Shown in pieces: positions 25,060 to 33,519 of a stretch of DNA of 36,784 bases. The stretch lies in NCBI GenBank assembly GCA_015066345.1, contig SVOQ01000024.1, forward strand, positions 1 to 36,784, read 5' to 3'. This DNA comes from Oscillospiraceae bacterium. GTDB taxonomy: Bacteria > Bacillota > Clostridia > Oscillospirales > Acutalibacteraceae. Every line of letters starts with the position of its first letter. Within the stretch, counting starts at the first letter, position 1. The position numbers and the translations under genes are program-made. The notes beneath the pieces were generated by a model. That model searched no databases. It had not been told where the DNA came from and saw nothing but the letters and a program-made list of their open reading frames with translations.

Positions 25060-25764
25060 TCAATTATTATTTTTCTTTTTTAATTCACGCTCCGCCTGTG
25101 AAAGGCGAAGATAATTGGGCAAAACATCATTTGCATCAAGAAGCTCCAAAGAGCCATTTTCACTTTTCTCGTACGCTAACAACGCAACATCTGCCGCACT
25201 TTGATAACAAATAGATGCGGGAGCCATTGAGACGCCATTTAATTTATCATAAATTTTATTATAAGTAATCCTTGCACCGTCACCGATAAGAACAATGTGT
25301 TTATTAATATCTTTAAGTTTTTCATACAACTCATCAATTGTAATTGCTTCATCAGGTGACATCCTGTTTAATCCGTCAGTACAATCGAAACGAGCCGTAT
25401 AAACCTGATTGCAACGGGCATCCATAACCGCAACTGCACAACAACCCGTGTTTTCAAGAGGCTTAGCAATAACCTCAAGGGTAGATATTGCCGCACATTT
25501 TTTATCTAACGGTTGAGCGATACCTTTTACTGCGGCAACACCTATACGAACACCCGTAAAAGAGCCGGGGCCGTTAGATATTGCAAACAAATCAATATCG
25601 TTAACAGAAACCCCCGCTATTTTAAGTGTACTTTCAATCATAGGTAAAAGAGTCTGGCTATGAGTAAGACCCGTATTTGAAAAATTAAGAGAAAGAACTT
25701 TACCGTCACACAAAACCGCGGCACTTGCGGCAGTAGCAGAACTGTCAACGCCAAGAATTTTCAT
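25060..25764 (-). CDS. tsaB: tRNA threonylcarbamoyladenosine biosynthesis protein TsaB
   Basis: A 234-aa protein of the ASKHA fold that acts with TsaD and TsaE in making t6A37 in ANN-decoding tRNAs. It shows KILGVDSSATAASAAVL at the N-terminus, GLTHSQTLLPMIE and the diagnostic NGPGSFTGVRIGVAAVKGIAQ. TsaD itself is not in the window. GGTGA precedes the ATG at 25764, which lies 20 nt inside the end of tsaE. The ATG at 25764 gives the standard N-terminus. Confidence 0.94.
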   Translation of the reverse strand: MKILGVDSSATAASAAVLCDGKVLSLNFSNTGLTHSQTLLPMIESTLKIAGVSVNDIDLFAISNGPGSFTGVRIGVAAVKGIAQPLDKKCAAISTLEVIAKPLENTGCCAVAVMDARCNQVYTARFDCTDGLNRMSPDEAITIDELYEKLKDINKHIVLIGDGARITYNKIYDKLNGVSMAPASICYQSAADVALLAYEKSENGSLELLDANDVLPNYLRLSQAERELKKKNNN

Positions 25765-26191
25765 AAATACTGTCACCACTCATTCTTAAAATACGACTAT
25801 CATCATTTTCACCGCGTGAAATTTCAATTTTGATTAACTTGTCCTCAGGGAGTGCGTTTTCGATATTCTCGCTCCATTCAACGGCGAGAACACCGCCCCA
25901 ATCAAGATAATCGTAAAAACCCGTAGAACATAAATCCTCAAAAGTAGATATTCTGTACATATCAAAATGATACAAATTCTTAACGCCCCTGTATTCGTGA
26001 ACAAGGGCGAATGTAGGGCTTGAAACATCCGTATCAATACCCATACCACGGGCAAGTCCCGCAGTAAATCGGGTTTTACCCATACCAAGACCGCCAAAAT
26101 ACGCTACGGTTTCGCCACCGGTAAGAACTTTACCAAGAAGTTCACCGAATACCTCGGTCTGTTCAGGAGAATTTGAAATAACCTCTACCAT
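25745..26191 (-). CDS. tsaE: tRNA threonylcarbamoyladenosine biosynthesis protein TsaE
   Basis: A 148-aa ATPase needed for t6A formation. The Walker A motif is GGLGMGKTRF (33-42), followed by SSPTFALVHEYRG and YHFDMYRI, and then the LDWGGVLAVEWSENI segment. All match the YjeE/TsaE family. GAGG lies 6 nt before the ATG at 26191. It is the first gene of the four-gene minus-strand unit, divergent from rodA across an overlapping promoter pair. Confidence 0.93.
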   Translation of the reverse strand: MVEVISNSPEQTEVFGELLGKVLTGGETVAYFGGLGMGKTRFTAGLARGMGIDTDVSSPTFALVHEYRGVKNLYHFDMYRISTFEDLCSTGFYDYLDWGGVLAVEWSENIENALPEDKLIKIEISRGENDDSRILRMSGDSIYENSWR

Positions 26192-26216
26192 AAATACCTC
26201 AAAAAAAGTAAAACAC

Positions 26217-26245
26217 TTGAAATAAAAATCTAATATATGTATAAT
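26217..26245 (+). promoter_or_regulatory. Promoter of rodA, overlapping that of tsaE
   Basis: TTGAAA (26217-26222), 17-nt spacer, perfect TATAAT (26240-26245). The predicted start near 26252 leaves a leader of about 30 nt to the TTG at 26282. Confidence 0.75.
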
Positions 26246-26269
26246 AACAATATTACATCTTAAAATCAA
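26241..26269 (-). promoter_or_regulatory. Promoter of tsaE operon, sharing its -10 region with rodA
   Basis: On the minus strand TTGATT (26264-26269), 17-nt spacer, TATTAT (26241-26246). Five base pairs of the -10 box are shared with the plus-strand TATAAT, so polymerase can occupy only one direction at a time. Confidence 0.7.
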
Positions 26270-26281
26270 GGGGGCAAAGCC

Positions 26282-27460
26282 TTGAAAAAAATATTTTCCC
26301 TTGCGAAACGCTTCATTTCAGAAACCAATAAACCACTATTCTTTCTGATTATGGCGGCTTCAATTTTTGGGATTCTTATGGTTCACAGTGCTACAATGTG
26401 TAACCTACAGGATGGTCAGTTTATATCCCGTGACGCTACGGTTATGATAATTGCCGCCGTTGCAGGACTTATAATAACCCTTATAATATCCGCTATTGAC
26501 TATGAATTGATAATGAAACTATGGCCTATTATCGGTATAGTCAGTATAGTTTTAATGGTTATCACCTTGCTATTTGGTGTTGCACCTGAATCCCGTCCCG
26601 ACGCCAGGTCCTGGCTTGCGTTCGGTCCCATTTATTTCCAGACTTCGGAACTTGTAAAAATCGGTTATGTAATAACCTTTTCAATGCATCTTGAACTCTG
26701 CAGAGACACCATCAACAAACCTCTTTCTGTTTTACTTTTAGGTATTCACGCACTTGTTCCCATCGGTTTGGTTGTGCTTACGGGTGATATGGGTTCGGCA
26801 CTCGTTTTCGTATTTATGACCATCGCAATGCTTTATTTTGCGGGGCTACACATCGGTTTCTTTGCCGGTGGCGGACTTTTAGCAGTTGCCGCATCCCCTC
26901 TTATATGGATGTATGTTTTCGACGATTATCAAAGAAACAGATTTCTGGCTCTTATAAAACCCGAAGAATTTGAAGCCGAAAGTTACCAACAATTAAAGGG
27001 TATGAACGCTTTAGGCTCCGGCGGTTTCTTCGGACAAGGTCTTTTTAATGGCACGTATACACAGGGCGGCATAGTTCCCGAAAGCGAAAACGACTTTATT
27101 TTCACTGCCATTGGTGAGGAAACGGGCTTTTTCGGTTGTTTAGTTGCCTTAGGCTTATTGTTCGCAATTTGCTTTATAATGATAAAAACAGGTAAAAATG
27201 CCAAAGATTTCTCATCCCAACTTGCCTGTTACGGCATCGCCTCAATGATAGCCGCACAGGTTGTTATCAATATTGGTATGTGCATTATGCTCTTACCCGT
27301 TATCGGTATTACGCTCCCCTTCTTCAGTGCAGGTGGTACAAGTACACTTTGTCTTTATGTCGGTGTAGGTCTTGTTTTCAGTATTTACCGATATAACCGC
27401 TCCCGTGAAGCAGTAAACTTCAGACTTACAAAAATCGCTTCACCTTTCTCAGAAATATAA
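26282..27460 (+). CDS. rodA: Rod-shape peptidoglycan polymerase RodA (SEDS family)
   Basis: A 392-aa polytopic membrane protein with about ten transmembrane segments. SEDS-family glycosyltransferases polymerise lipid II together with a class B PBP. Hallmarks seen are ARSWLAFGP, FQTSELVKIG, TGDMGSALVF, QQLKGMNALGSGGFFGQGL, and VPESENDFIFTAIGEETGF with the essential Asp. The last two fit RodA better than FtsW or SpoVE, though FtsW-like roles cannot be excluded. Start is a TTG at 26282 with a GGGGG ribosome-binding site 6 nt upstream. No partner PBP gene is adjacent. Confidence 0.9.
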   Translation: MKKIFSLAKRFISETNKPLFFLIMAASIFGILMVHSATMCNLQDGQFISRDATVMIIAAVAGLIITLIISAIDYELIMKLWPIIGIVSIVLMVITLLFGVAPESRPDARSWLAFGPIYFQTSELVKIGYVITFSMHLELCRDTINKPLSVLLLGIHALVPIGLVVLTGDMGSALVFVFMTIAMLYFAGLHIGFFAGGGLLAVAASPLIWMYVFDDYQRNRFLALIKPEEFEAESYQQLKGMNALGSGGFFGQGLFNGTYTQGGIVPESENDFIFTAIGEETGFFGCLVALGLLFAICFIMIKTGKNAKDFSSQLACYGIASMIAAQVVINIGMCIMLLPVIGITLPFFSAGGTSTLCLYVGVGLVFSIYRYNRSREAVNFRLTKIASPFSEI

Positions 27461-27467
27461 CAAAGCA

Positions 27468-27505
27468 AGGGACTGTAAACGAATTTGTTTACAGTCCCTG
27501 ATTTA
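27468..27505. terminator. Bidirectional terminator between rodA and the transporter gene
   Basis: Perfect 13-bp stem AGGGACTGTAAAC (27468-27480) and GTTTACAGTCCCT (27487-27499) with a 6-nt loop. The genes are convergent. T-richness is moderate on each side. Confidence 0.8.
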
Positions 27506-27513
27506 TATGTTTA

Positions 27514-29025
27514 TTAGTTATTGTTCATCTTTTCTTTTGCTGCGGTTTCAGCACGAGTACGCTCTAAGTCAAGATACATTCTGTCCCTTGTTTTCTGGTC
27601 AACATTATAGAAGAACATCGGTATAAGACTAATTAAATCCATAATAAGTCTCGGACCAAAAGCCGCTATAAACATTTTCCACATTGTATCTTCGGTCTGA
27701 ACAGCTGTAATACCCGACTGGAAACCTGCCCATCTTGCAAGTAGCATTGAGTTGATTTTAGTCAAAGCAATTCCCCTGACTTTATTTATGTAACCTGTCA
27801 AAAGATTAACTGTTGCCTCAACTCTGTAGCCATTCTGCCACTCGCAATAGTCAAGAACTTCGTAGTTAATTTCTGCGTCAACAATTTTCTTCGTAGCATA
27901 GAAAACCATTTCAACACTATTACCAATTGCCATTGCAATAGTCATTGGTAATTTCTTTTTATAAAAGCCTTTGCCTTTACCACCTATTAAACCGACTAAG
28001 AAGAATAGACCCTCGGAGAAAATAATTGAACTACGTTGAGTAATCCATAAAAATTTAGTTGAAAATCGTTTTCTGAACTTGGTAGCCCAAGGATAACTTG
28101 CATAAGAAATTGGCATACCCGGTATACCGGCAATAGTTGAAATCATATTGAATTTCAAAACACTGTCGTAATAAAGAGACTCGGATGTTTGTATATCAAT
28201 ACCATCTATAAAGCCTGAAAGTGTGTAAATTAAAAGAGGCTTATTTCTGAATACAGAGAACATACCCTTCACAACCTGGGGTGGTTTTTCAGACTGAGGA
28301 ACACGCTCTTTACTTACAAAAATCCATATAACCGCAGGAATTGTAGCAATCGCCCACCACCAGATTTTCATTCCTGAGAAGACTTTTGCAAGGTTAAGTT
28401 TGATTTTACCGTTTGCAACCAGGTCAAAAATGACACCCGCTAACTGCTCGGGCACTCGCCTGAACAAGTCACCCGCAAAACGGGAAGAAACAAGTAGTGA
28501 TGTTCTTTCGTTGGGGTTAGGTGTGAAAACATTGTCAATATATCCGCCGCCACCGAAAAACGCACCTACAGTTTCACTCACATAGGAGAGAATCATATAC
28601 AGGATAAGTCTTTGTGCGGCATTTAAATCATAACCATCACAAATAAGGGGCAAAATACAAGTAATAAAACCAACTATAAGGCTGGGCAAAAGAGATAAAT
28701 ATTGAAACGGCTTGAATTTACCCCAACGGGTACGCATCTTATCAATAATAACCGCGGAGAGAGGGTCATTAATCAAGTCGTAGATACCTAAACCAACTGC
28801 TGCGTTACCGTGAGCTTCCGCATTAAGTCCTAAGATTTTATACATAAAAAGTTCGGAACCCGTATCATATTTACCCATTGATAAATCAGCAGCTGCACAT
28901 TTTAAAATATAGGCAACTCGCTCTTTTGTAGAACAGAACATTCTGTTCATATACGCAAAATTATTATCAGGTTCAAAAACATATTCACGTTCGGTAACAG
29001 CTATATTTTTGTTATCTTCACTCAT
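27514..29025 (-). CDS. MFS transporter, GPH (glycoside-pentoside-hexuronide) type
   Basis: A 503-aa polytopic membrane protein. The GPH/MFS signature is GIYDLINDPLSAVIIDKMRTRWGKFKPF (about 79-106), shown here in two parts: GIYDLINDPLSAV and DKMRTRWGKFKPF. The following GGGGYIDNVFTPNPNERTSLL and a charged C-terminus (RTRAETAAKEKMNNN) fit the clostridial branch of this family, which carries sugars by cation symport. The N-terminal 30 residues are a charged soluble stretch (EREYVFEPDNN). Substrate unknown. Its ATG overlaps the stop of the upstream zinc-ribbon gene (ATGA at 29022-29025), with GGAGG in the end of that gene, so they are translationally coupled. Confidence 0.85.
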   Translation of the reverse strand: MSEDNKNIAVTEREYVFEPDNNFAYMNRMFCSTKERVAYILKCAAADLSMGKYDTGSELFMYKILGLNAEAHGNAAVGLGIYDLINDPLSAVIIDKMRTRWGKFKPFQYLSLLPSLIVGFITCILPLICDGYDLNAAQRLILYMILSYVSETVGAFFGGGGYIDNVFTPNPNERTSLLVSSRFAGDLFRRVPEQLAGVIFDLVANGKIKLNLAKVFSGMKIWWWAIATIPAVIWIFVSKERVPQSEKPPQVVKGMFSVFRNKPLLIYTLSGFIDGIDIQTSESLYYDSVLKFNMISTIAGIPGMPISYASYPWATKFRKRFSTKFLWITQRSSIIFSEGLFFLVGLIGGKGKGFYKKKLPMTIAMAIGNSVEMVFYATKKIVDAEINYEVLDYCEWQNGYRVEATVNLLTGYINKVRGIALTKINSMLLARWAGFQSGITAVQTEDTMWKMFIAAFGPRLIMDLISLIPMFFYNVDQKTRDRMYLDLERTRAETAAKEKMNNN

Positions 29026-29864
29026 TTTTTCGCCTCCTCTTTATTTAATTGGGCTTCCTTTTCCTCCTGCATTTTCGCAAGACGACGGTACATTTCCGCC
29101 CTGATTTCATCCTGAGGAACACCCTTTTCAACCATTTGGAAATATTCCTCAATCGGAATACCTCCAACAAAGCACGGTGCGTGTTTAACACTAATGCCCT
29201 TTTTAAATATTGCAATATCAACCGCAAAATTAACAATTAACAATAACAAATACACAAAAGGTGCAATTATAAAATCAATAGAAAAATAAGGGTTTTCAGG
29301 GATTGCAAAAAACATAACAGTTGATATAACACTCAACACAAGAAGAGTAATGTCAAATGCATAGCACATTGACTTACCCCTTTTTGAGCAACTCATAGTA
29401 AGACAGAAAAATCTGACCAAAAGCAGAACTACCGTCAATAAAATTAACACAACGGAGATTAAAAACACAATCAAAGGTATTTTGCCATCCGCTGTATTAA
29501 GAAGTGATAAGATATTATCAACATTAAACTTATCAAGTATATCTAAAAGAGAAAACAAACTGAAAAACCCCTTAAAGGATACAAAGGGTTCGTTAAATGT
29601 ACATTTAAAAAACGGTACAACAATTGCTAAAATCGGAATAAGACTTGTAAAAATCCTTATTACCGCAAGACGAGAACCCACAAAGGACGCTTTCAACCTG
29701 TCGATTTTCTTTTGAAAATGGTAATATTGCACTTCGGCAATATCCGCATCTTTCATCAATCGTTCCTGAATATCGTAAATTACGATATTACCGCCACAAT
29801 GAGGGCAATGTTGCTTCCAGTCGGTAACTTTTAAATGTTCTCCGCATTTAGGACAATTAGCCAA
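29022..29864 (-). CDS. Zinc-ribbon membrane protein of unknown function
   Basis: A 280-aa protein without a recognised family. Residues 4-23 have a CPKC...CPHC zinc ribbon (C4, C7, C20, C23). Four membrane segments follow at roughly 70-90, 125-150, 165-185 and 195-220. The C-terminal region has a GIPIEEYFQMVEKGV motif and a charged helix (RRLAKMQEEKEAQ). AGGTG at 6-nt spacing selects the TTG at 29864, though a GTG at 29873 is possible. The overlapping stop/start with the transporter gene suggests it accompanies that transporter, for example in assembly or sensing; this is inference. Confidence 0.7.
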   Translation of the reverse strand: MANCPKCGEHLKVTDWKQHCPHCGGNIVIYDIQERLMKDADIAEVQYYHFQKKIDRLKASFVGSRLAVIRIFTSLIPILAIVVPFFKCTFNEPFVSFKGFFSLFSLLDILDKFNVDNILSLLNTADGKIPLIVFLISVVLILLTVVLLLVRFFCLTMSCSKRGKSMCYAFDITLLVLSVISTVMFFAIPENPYFSIDFIIAPFVYLLLLIVNFAVDIAIFKKGISVKHAPCFVGGIPIEEYFQMVEKGVPQDEIRAEMYRRLAKMQEEKEAQLNKEEAKK

Positions 29865-29896
29865 AAAAATCACCTCTCAAACTAATACATACATTA

Positions 29897-29925
29897 ATAA
29901 TAACTATTTTTTTATCCGATGTCAA
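29897..29925 (-). promoter_or_regulatory. Promoter of the zinc-ribbon/transporter unit
   Basis: Consensus TTGACA (29920-29925), 17-nt spacer, TATTAT (29897-29902) on the minus strand. It begins about 4 nt beyond the stem of the pcrA terminator. Confidence 0.8.
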
Positions 29926-29964
29926 CAAAAAACCAAAACTCAACGATATTATGAGTTTCGGTTT
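29926..29964 (-). terminator. Terminator of the DivIVA-like/pcrA operon
   Basis: On the minus strand AAACCGAAACTCA (29964-29952) pairs with TGAGTTTTGGTTT (29942-29930), 13 bp with one G-U pair, followed by a U-rich run. It lies immediately after the pcrA stop. Confidence 0.88.
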
Positions 29965-29970
29965 AATTTT

Positions 29971-32412
29971 TTATAATTTCTTCAATTTTGCCATTTTTGC
30001 CATAATCTTTTTGGTACCGCAATTGTCAAAGGCAATCTCAAGAACCATATCACCACCAACGGAGTTGGCACTGATAATAAGACCTTGTCCGAAGGTTTTA
30101 TGTTCAACTGTATCCCCTACTTTATAATCAAGAGCGGGTCCACCTGTTTTTTCGGTTTTAGGAGCACTGCTGAATCCTCCACGAGAGAATCCATGAGCAC
30201 TCGAACCTGAATTTGATGCACGTTGATAGGAAGATATTTTGTCATTACTTGAATTATCGCGACCAAATCCGCCACCAAATGATGAACCGAAGGTGTTTTT
30301 CGCGGAATAACCACCGAAAAAGCCCTGTTGAGGCGAGTTAAGATTAGAGTCCATAAGTTCATCGGGTATTTCAGAAAGGAAGCGTGAGGGTCTTGTAAGA
30401 GAAGTATTGCCATATATCATTCTTGTACGGGCGTTGGTAATATAGAGTTTCTCTTTCGCACGGGTAATACCAACGTAGCATAAACGTCTTTCCTCTTCAA
30501 CCTCCGAGGGGTCATACATTACCTGATTTCCCGGGAAAAGACCTTCTTCCACACCAACAATAAACACAACGGGGAATTCAAGACCCTTTGCGGAATGTAA
30601 GGTCATCATAACTACCGATTCGTTTTCGGAGTTATAGTTATCAATATCGGTCATCAACGCAACTTCTTCAAGGAAGCCCGTAAGAGTGCCACCCTCATTT
30701 TCTTCCATATAACGCAAAAGGTTAGCGAGAAGTTCCATAACGTTGGCTTTTCGTTCTTCCGCCGTTTCCTTATCAAGTTCCAGGTACTGCATATATCCCG
30801 TCAAGGAAATTACATCCTCATAAAAATCCTGAATCTCTTTTTCTTCAAGGGATTCGGCAAGTGTATTAAGAAGATTTGTAAACTCAAGAAGTTTAGCGGA
30901 TGCTCTTGAAAGCATCGGATATTCATTCGCGTGGGAAATAACCTCGTAGAAAGTTAAACCAAGACCATCGGCAATTGATGCGGCGTTGTTAATTGTGGTT
31001 TCGCCTATTCCCCTTTTGGGTTCGTTTATAATTCTTCTCATTCGCACTGTATCGGAAGGATTGGCAATTACGGAAAGATAAGCAAGAACATCTTTAACTT
31101 CCTTACGGTCGTAGAACTTATGACCACCGAAAATCTTGTAAGGAACCGCATTATAAACAAGGGCACGTTCAATACTGCTTGATTGAGCATTCGTCCTGTA
31201 TAAAATAGCATAGTCGGAAAGCTTACGTCCCGTTGCTACTCCGTTGAGAATTTCGTCGGCTACAAATCTACCCTCGTCACGTTCATCCGTAAGAAGTCTT
31301 ACGCAGATTTTTTCGCCACCCTCTTTATCAGTCCAAAGAGTCTTTCCCTTTCTGCCCTGATTATTTTTAATAACCGCATTAGCTGCATCAAGAATAATTG
31401 AAGTTGAACGATAATTCTGCTCAAGACGAATAACAATACTGTCATCATACTGATTTTCGAAATCAAGTATATTTTCAATGGTAGCACCGCGGAATTTATA
31501 AATACTCTGGTCGTCATCACCAACTACGCAGATATTTCTGTAACCACTTGCAAGTAAAGAAGTAAGCACATACTGTGCGTGGTTGGTATCCTGATACTCG
31601 TCAACCATTACATACCTGAATCTTCTCTGATAATATTCGAGTACATCGGGGTTTTCCTTAAGAAGTTTAACAGTATTTACAATAATATCGTCAAAATCCA
31701 TTGCATCGGCTTTTTTGAGCATTTCTTCATACTTCGAAAAGGCTTGTGCAATTAATTTTTTATTTATATCGTAGCTAACCGAGTCCGCGTATTGGTCGGG
31801 AGTCATTAAAGAATCCTTTGCCTTACTGATTTCAGAAAGAACAAATTTTACGGGAAGTCGTTTTTCATCAATATCAAGAACGCGTAAAACTTCTTTCATT
31901 ACTCTTTTTGAATCATCAGTATCGTAAATTGTAAAATGTTTCGAGAAACCTATACGCTCCGCATCACGACGTAAAATACGTACGCAACAAGAGTGGAATG
32001 TACTCGCCCAAACATCGTTGCCCTTTTCACCGAGCATTGCTTCAAGTCTTGACTTAAGTTCATTAGCCGCTTTATTAGTGAAAGTAATAGCAAGAATCTG
32101 CCACGGTGCGGGTGCATCAACACTCAGAAGTCTCTGAACATCCTGAGGTAATTCACCCTTATTTTCTATATATTCTCTCAATGCAAGGCAATCTGCTTCA
32201 TTTGTTGCCCTATATGTAAAATCGGATTTATATGCGTTACCGTACTTTATAAGATACGCTATTCTGTTTACAAGTACGGTAGTTTTACCCGAACCCGCAC
32301 CGGCAAGAATAAGAACAGCGCCGTTAACGTTGAACACTGCTCGTTTTTGCATATCATTCATCCGAGAAAAGTCATTTTCAATTATCTGTTTTCTCAACTG
32401 TAAAAAATCCAT
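29971..32412 (-). CDS. pcrA: ATP-dependent DNA helicase PcrA/UvrD
   Basis: An 813-aa superfamily 1 helicase, 3'-5', acting in nucleotide excision repair and in removing RecA or conflicts between replication and transcription. The motifs are LAGAGSGKTTVL (Walker A), ITFTNKAANELKSR, MDFDDII, MVDEYQDTN, VGDDDQSIYKFRGA, QNYRST, MTLHSAKGLEFP and YVGITRAKEKLY. The Gly/Ser/Phe-rich linker (about 690-760) leads to the PcrA C-terminal domain, VGDTVEHKTFGQG, which binds RNA polymerase in B. subtilis PcrA. An insertion at about 55-90 (YKSDFTYRATNEADC) lengthens the first domain. No ligA follows. The ATG has AGGATG upstream. Confidence 0.94.
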   Translation of the reverse strand: MDFLQLRKQIIENDFSRMNDMQKRAVFNVNGAVLILAGAGSGKTTVLVNRIAYLIKYGNAYKSDFTYRATNEADCLALREYIENKGELPQDVQRLLSVDAPAPWQILAITFTNKAANELKSRLEAMLGEKGNDVWASTFHSCCVRILRRDAERIGFSKHFTIYDTDDSKRVMKEVLRVLDIDEKRLPVKFVLSEISKAKDSLMTPDQYADSVSYDINKKLIAQAFSKYEEMLKKADAMDFDDIIVNTVKLLKENPDVLEYYQRRFRYVMVDEYQDTNHAQYVLTSLLASGYRNICVVGDDDQSIYKFRGATIENILDFENQYDDSIVIRLEQNYRSTSIILDAANAVIKNNQGRKGKTLWTDKEGGEKICVRLLTDERDEGRFVADEILNGVATGRKLSDYAILYRTNAQSSSIERALVYNAVPYKIFGGHKFYDRKEVKDVLAYLSVIANPSDTVRMRRIINEPKRGIGETTINNAASIADGLGLTFYEVISHANEYPMLSRASAKLLEFTNLLNTLAESLEEKEIQDFYEDVISLTGYMQYLELDKETAEERKANVMELLANLLRYMEENEGGTLTGFLEEVALMTDIDNYNSENESVVMMTLHSAKGLEFPVVFIVGVEEGLFPGNQVMYDPSEVEEERRLCYVGITRAKEKLYITNARTRMIYGNTSLTRPSRFLSEIPDELMDSNLNSPQQGFFGGYSAKNTFGSSFGGGFGRDNSSNDKISSYQRASNSGSSAHGFSRGGFSSAPKTEKTGGPALDYKVGDTVEHKTFGQGLIISANSVGGDMVLEIAFDNCGTKKIMAKMAKLKKL

Positions 32413-32421
32413 AATAACATC

Positions 32422-32976
32422 CTAACTTTTAACAATCAATATCCTTTCCATCTCACAAAAAGTAATGTCTATGCTTTCTAAAAGCGAAAGATAAGCACAG
32501 TTTAACCCATAAGCAATCAAGGGTTGCTCCGATTCCCGTAAAGTAGTTCTGACATTTTTCAGAACCCGTTTTTTTACGCAATTACACAGATTCATACCCT
32601 CATCTATACTTTTGGAAACTTTATCAGTTTTCTTGGAAAGGAATAAAAAATCTACAACTTCATTTTGTTTTTGAAGTATATCACCAATTTGGTTTGCATA
32701 CAAAAAGGAACCGATATCAGCAAGTGAATTGTAATTATACAACTCATCAATCTGCCACAGTTCCTTGTTCATACAAAACGACAAATTATAAATATCACCA
32801 CGTTCTAACGGAGTGACAAAATCATCAATCAAATTATCGGATAATTCGTTTTTTAACCCTGAAAATTTAATTAAAGTCTTTTTAAAATCACCATTAGTTA
32901 CTGCTTTTATGTACACTGTATAAACGCAGTAAGACAACTCTTTTAACGTCTTAAAATAATCATAAGATTTTTTCAA
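32422..32976 (-). CDS. DUF47/PhoU-like protein, distant
   Basis: A 184-aa all-helical protein. The segment DNLIDDFVTPLERGDIYNLS (about 45-64) resembles the ITPIDREDIYEL motif of DUF47 (Pit accessory/PhoU-like) proteins, which bind metal or phosphate and accompany phosphate transporters. The rest is too diverged for a firm call. There is no phosphate transporter nearby. GAGG with 5-nt spacing points to a TTG at 32976 rather than the GTG at 32982. It lies 15 nt after the fumarase-type gene and 9 nt before pcrA, so it is in the same operon. Confidence 0.55.
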   Translation of the reverse strand: MKKSYDYFKTLKELSYCVYTVYIKAVTNGDFKKTLIKFSGLKNELSDNLIDDFVTPLERGDIYNLSFCMNKELWQIDELYNYNSLADIGSFLYANQIGDILQKQNEVVDFLFLSKKTDKVSKSIDEGMNLCNCVKKRVLKNVRTTLRESEQPLIAYGLNCAYLSLLESIDITFCEMERILIVKS

Positions 32977-32991
32977 GAGCACCTCGTAAAA

Positions 32992-33519
32992 TTATTTATA
33001 AAGGGTATCACCGTCGGAATCAATAGCAACAACGAGAGGGAAATCCTTTACTGTAAGCCTTTTAACTGACTCACAACCTAATTCCTCAAAAGCAACTACC
33101 GTACACTCCGAAACACATTGGGAATATAAAGCCCCTGCACCACCTATTGCAGCAAAGTACACGCAACCATACTTTTTCATTGCATCTACAACTTCGCAAG
33201 AGCGGTTACCTTTACCTATCATCCCTTTAAGTCCGCAGGAAATAAGACGAGGAGCAAAAATATCCATTCTCGAAGAAGTTGTAGGACCGATACTCCCAAT
33301 TGCAAGATTATTCTTTTCAGGCGTTGGTCCCGCATAATATATTACAGAATTACTTAACTCGAAAGGTAATTCATCACCGGATTGAAGTAATGAAGCTATC
33401 CTCTTATGAGCGGCATCCCTTGCGGTAAAAACTGTACCCGAAAGATAAACCTTGTCACCTGCTTTCAGATTACCGACCCATTCATTTATATTATCGGTGT
33501 TTAAATAATATTCGCTCAT
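32992..33519 (-). CDS. Fe-S fumarase/tartrate dehydratase beta-subunit homologue, solitary
   Basis: A 175-aa protein matching the C-terminal (beta) domain of class I fumarases and L(+)-tartrate dehydratase TtdB. The motifs are VYLSGTVFTARDAAHKRI, VIYYAGPTP, IGSIGPTTSSRMDIFAPRL and GMIGKGNR. In the two-subunit enzymes the alpha subunit carries the 4Fe-4S cluster and the beta subunit completes the active site. The alpha gene is normally next door, but the upstream neighbour here encodes a DivIVA-like protein. Its ATG overlaps that gene's stop (ATGA, 33516-33519). The catalytic partner must be elsewhere, or the protein has another role. Confidence 0.85.
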   Translation of the reverse strand: MSEYYLNTDNINEWVGNLKAGDKVYLSGTVFTARDAAHKRIASLLQSGDELPFELSNSVIYYAGPTPEKNNLAIGSIGPTTSSRMDIFAPRLISCGLKGMIGKGNRSCEVVDAMKKYGCVYFAAIGGAGALYSQCVSECTVVAFEELGCESVKRLTVKDFPLVVAIDSDGDTLYK

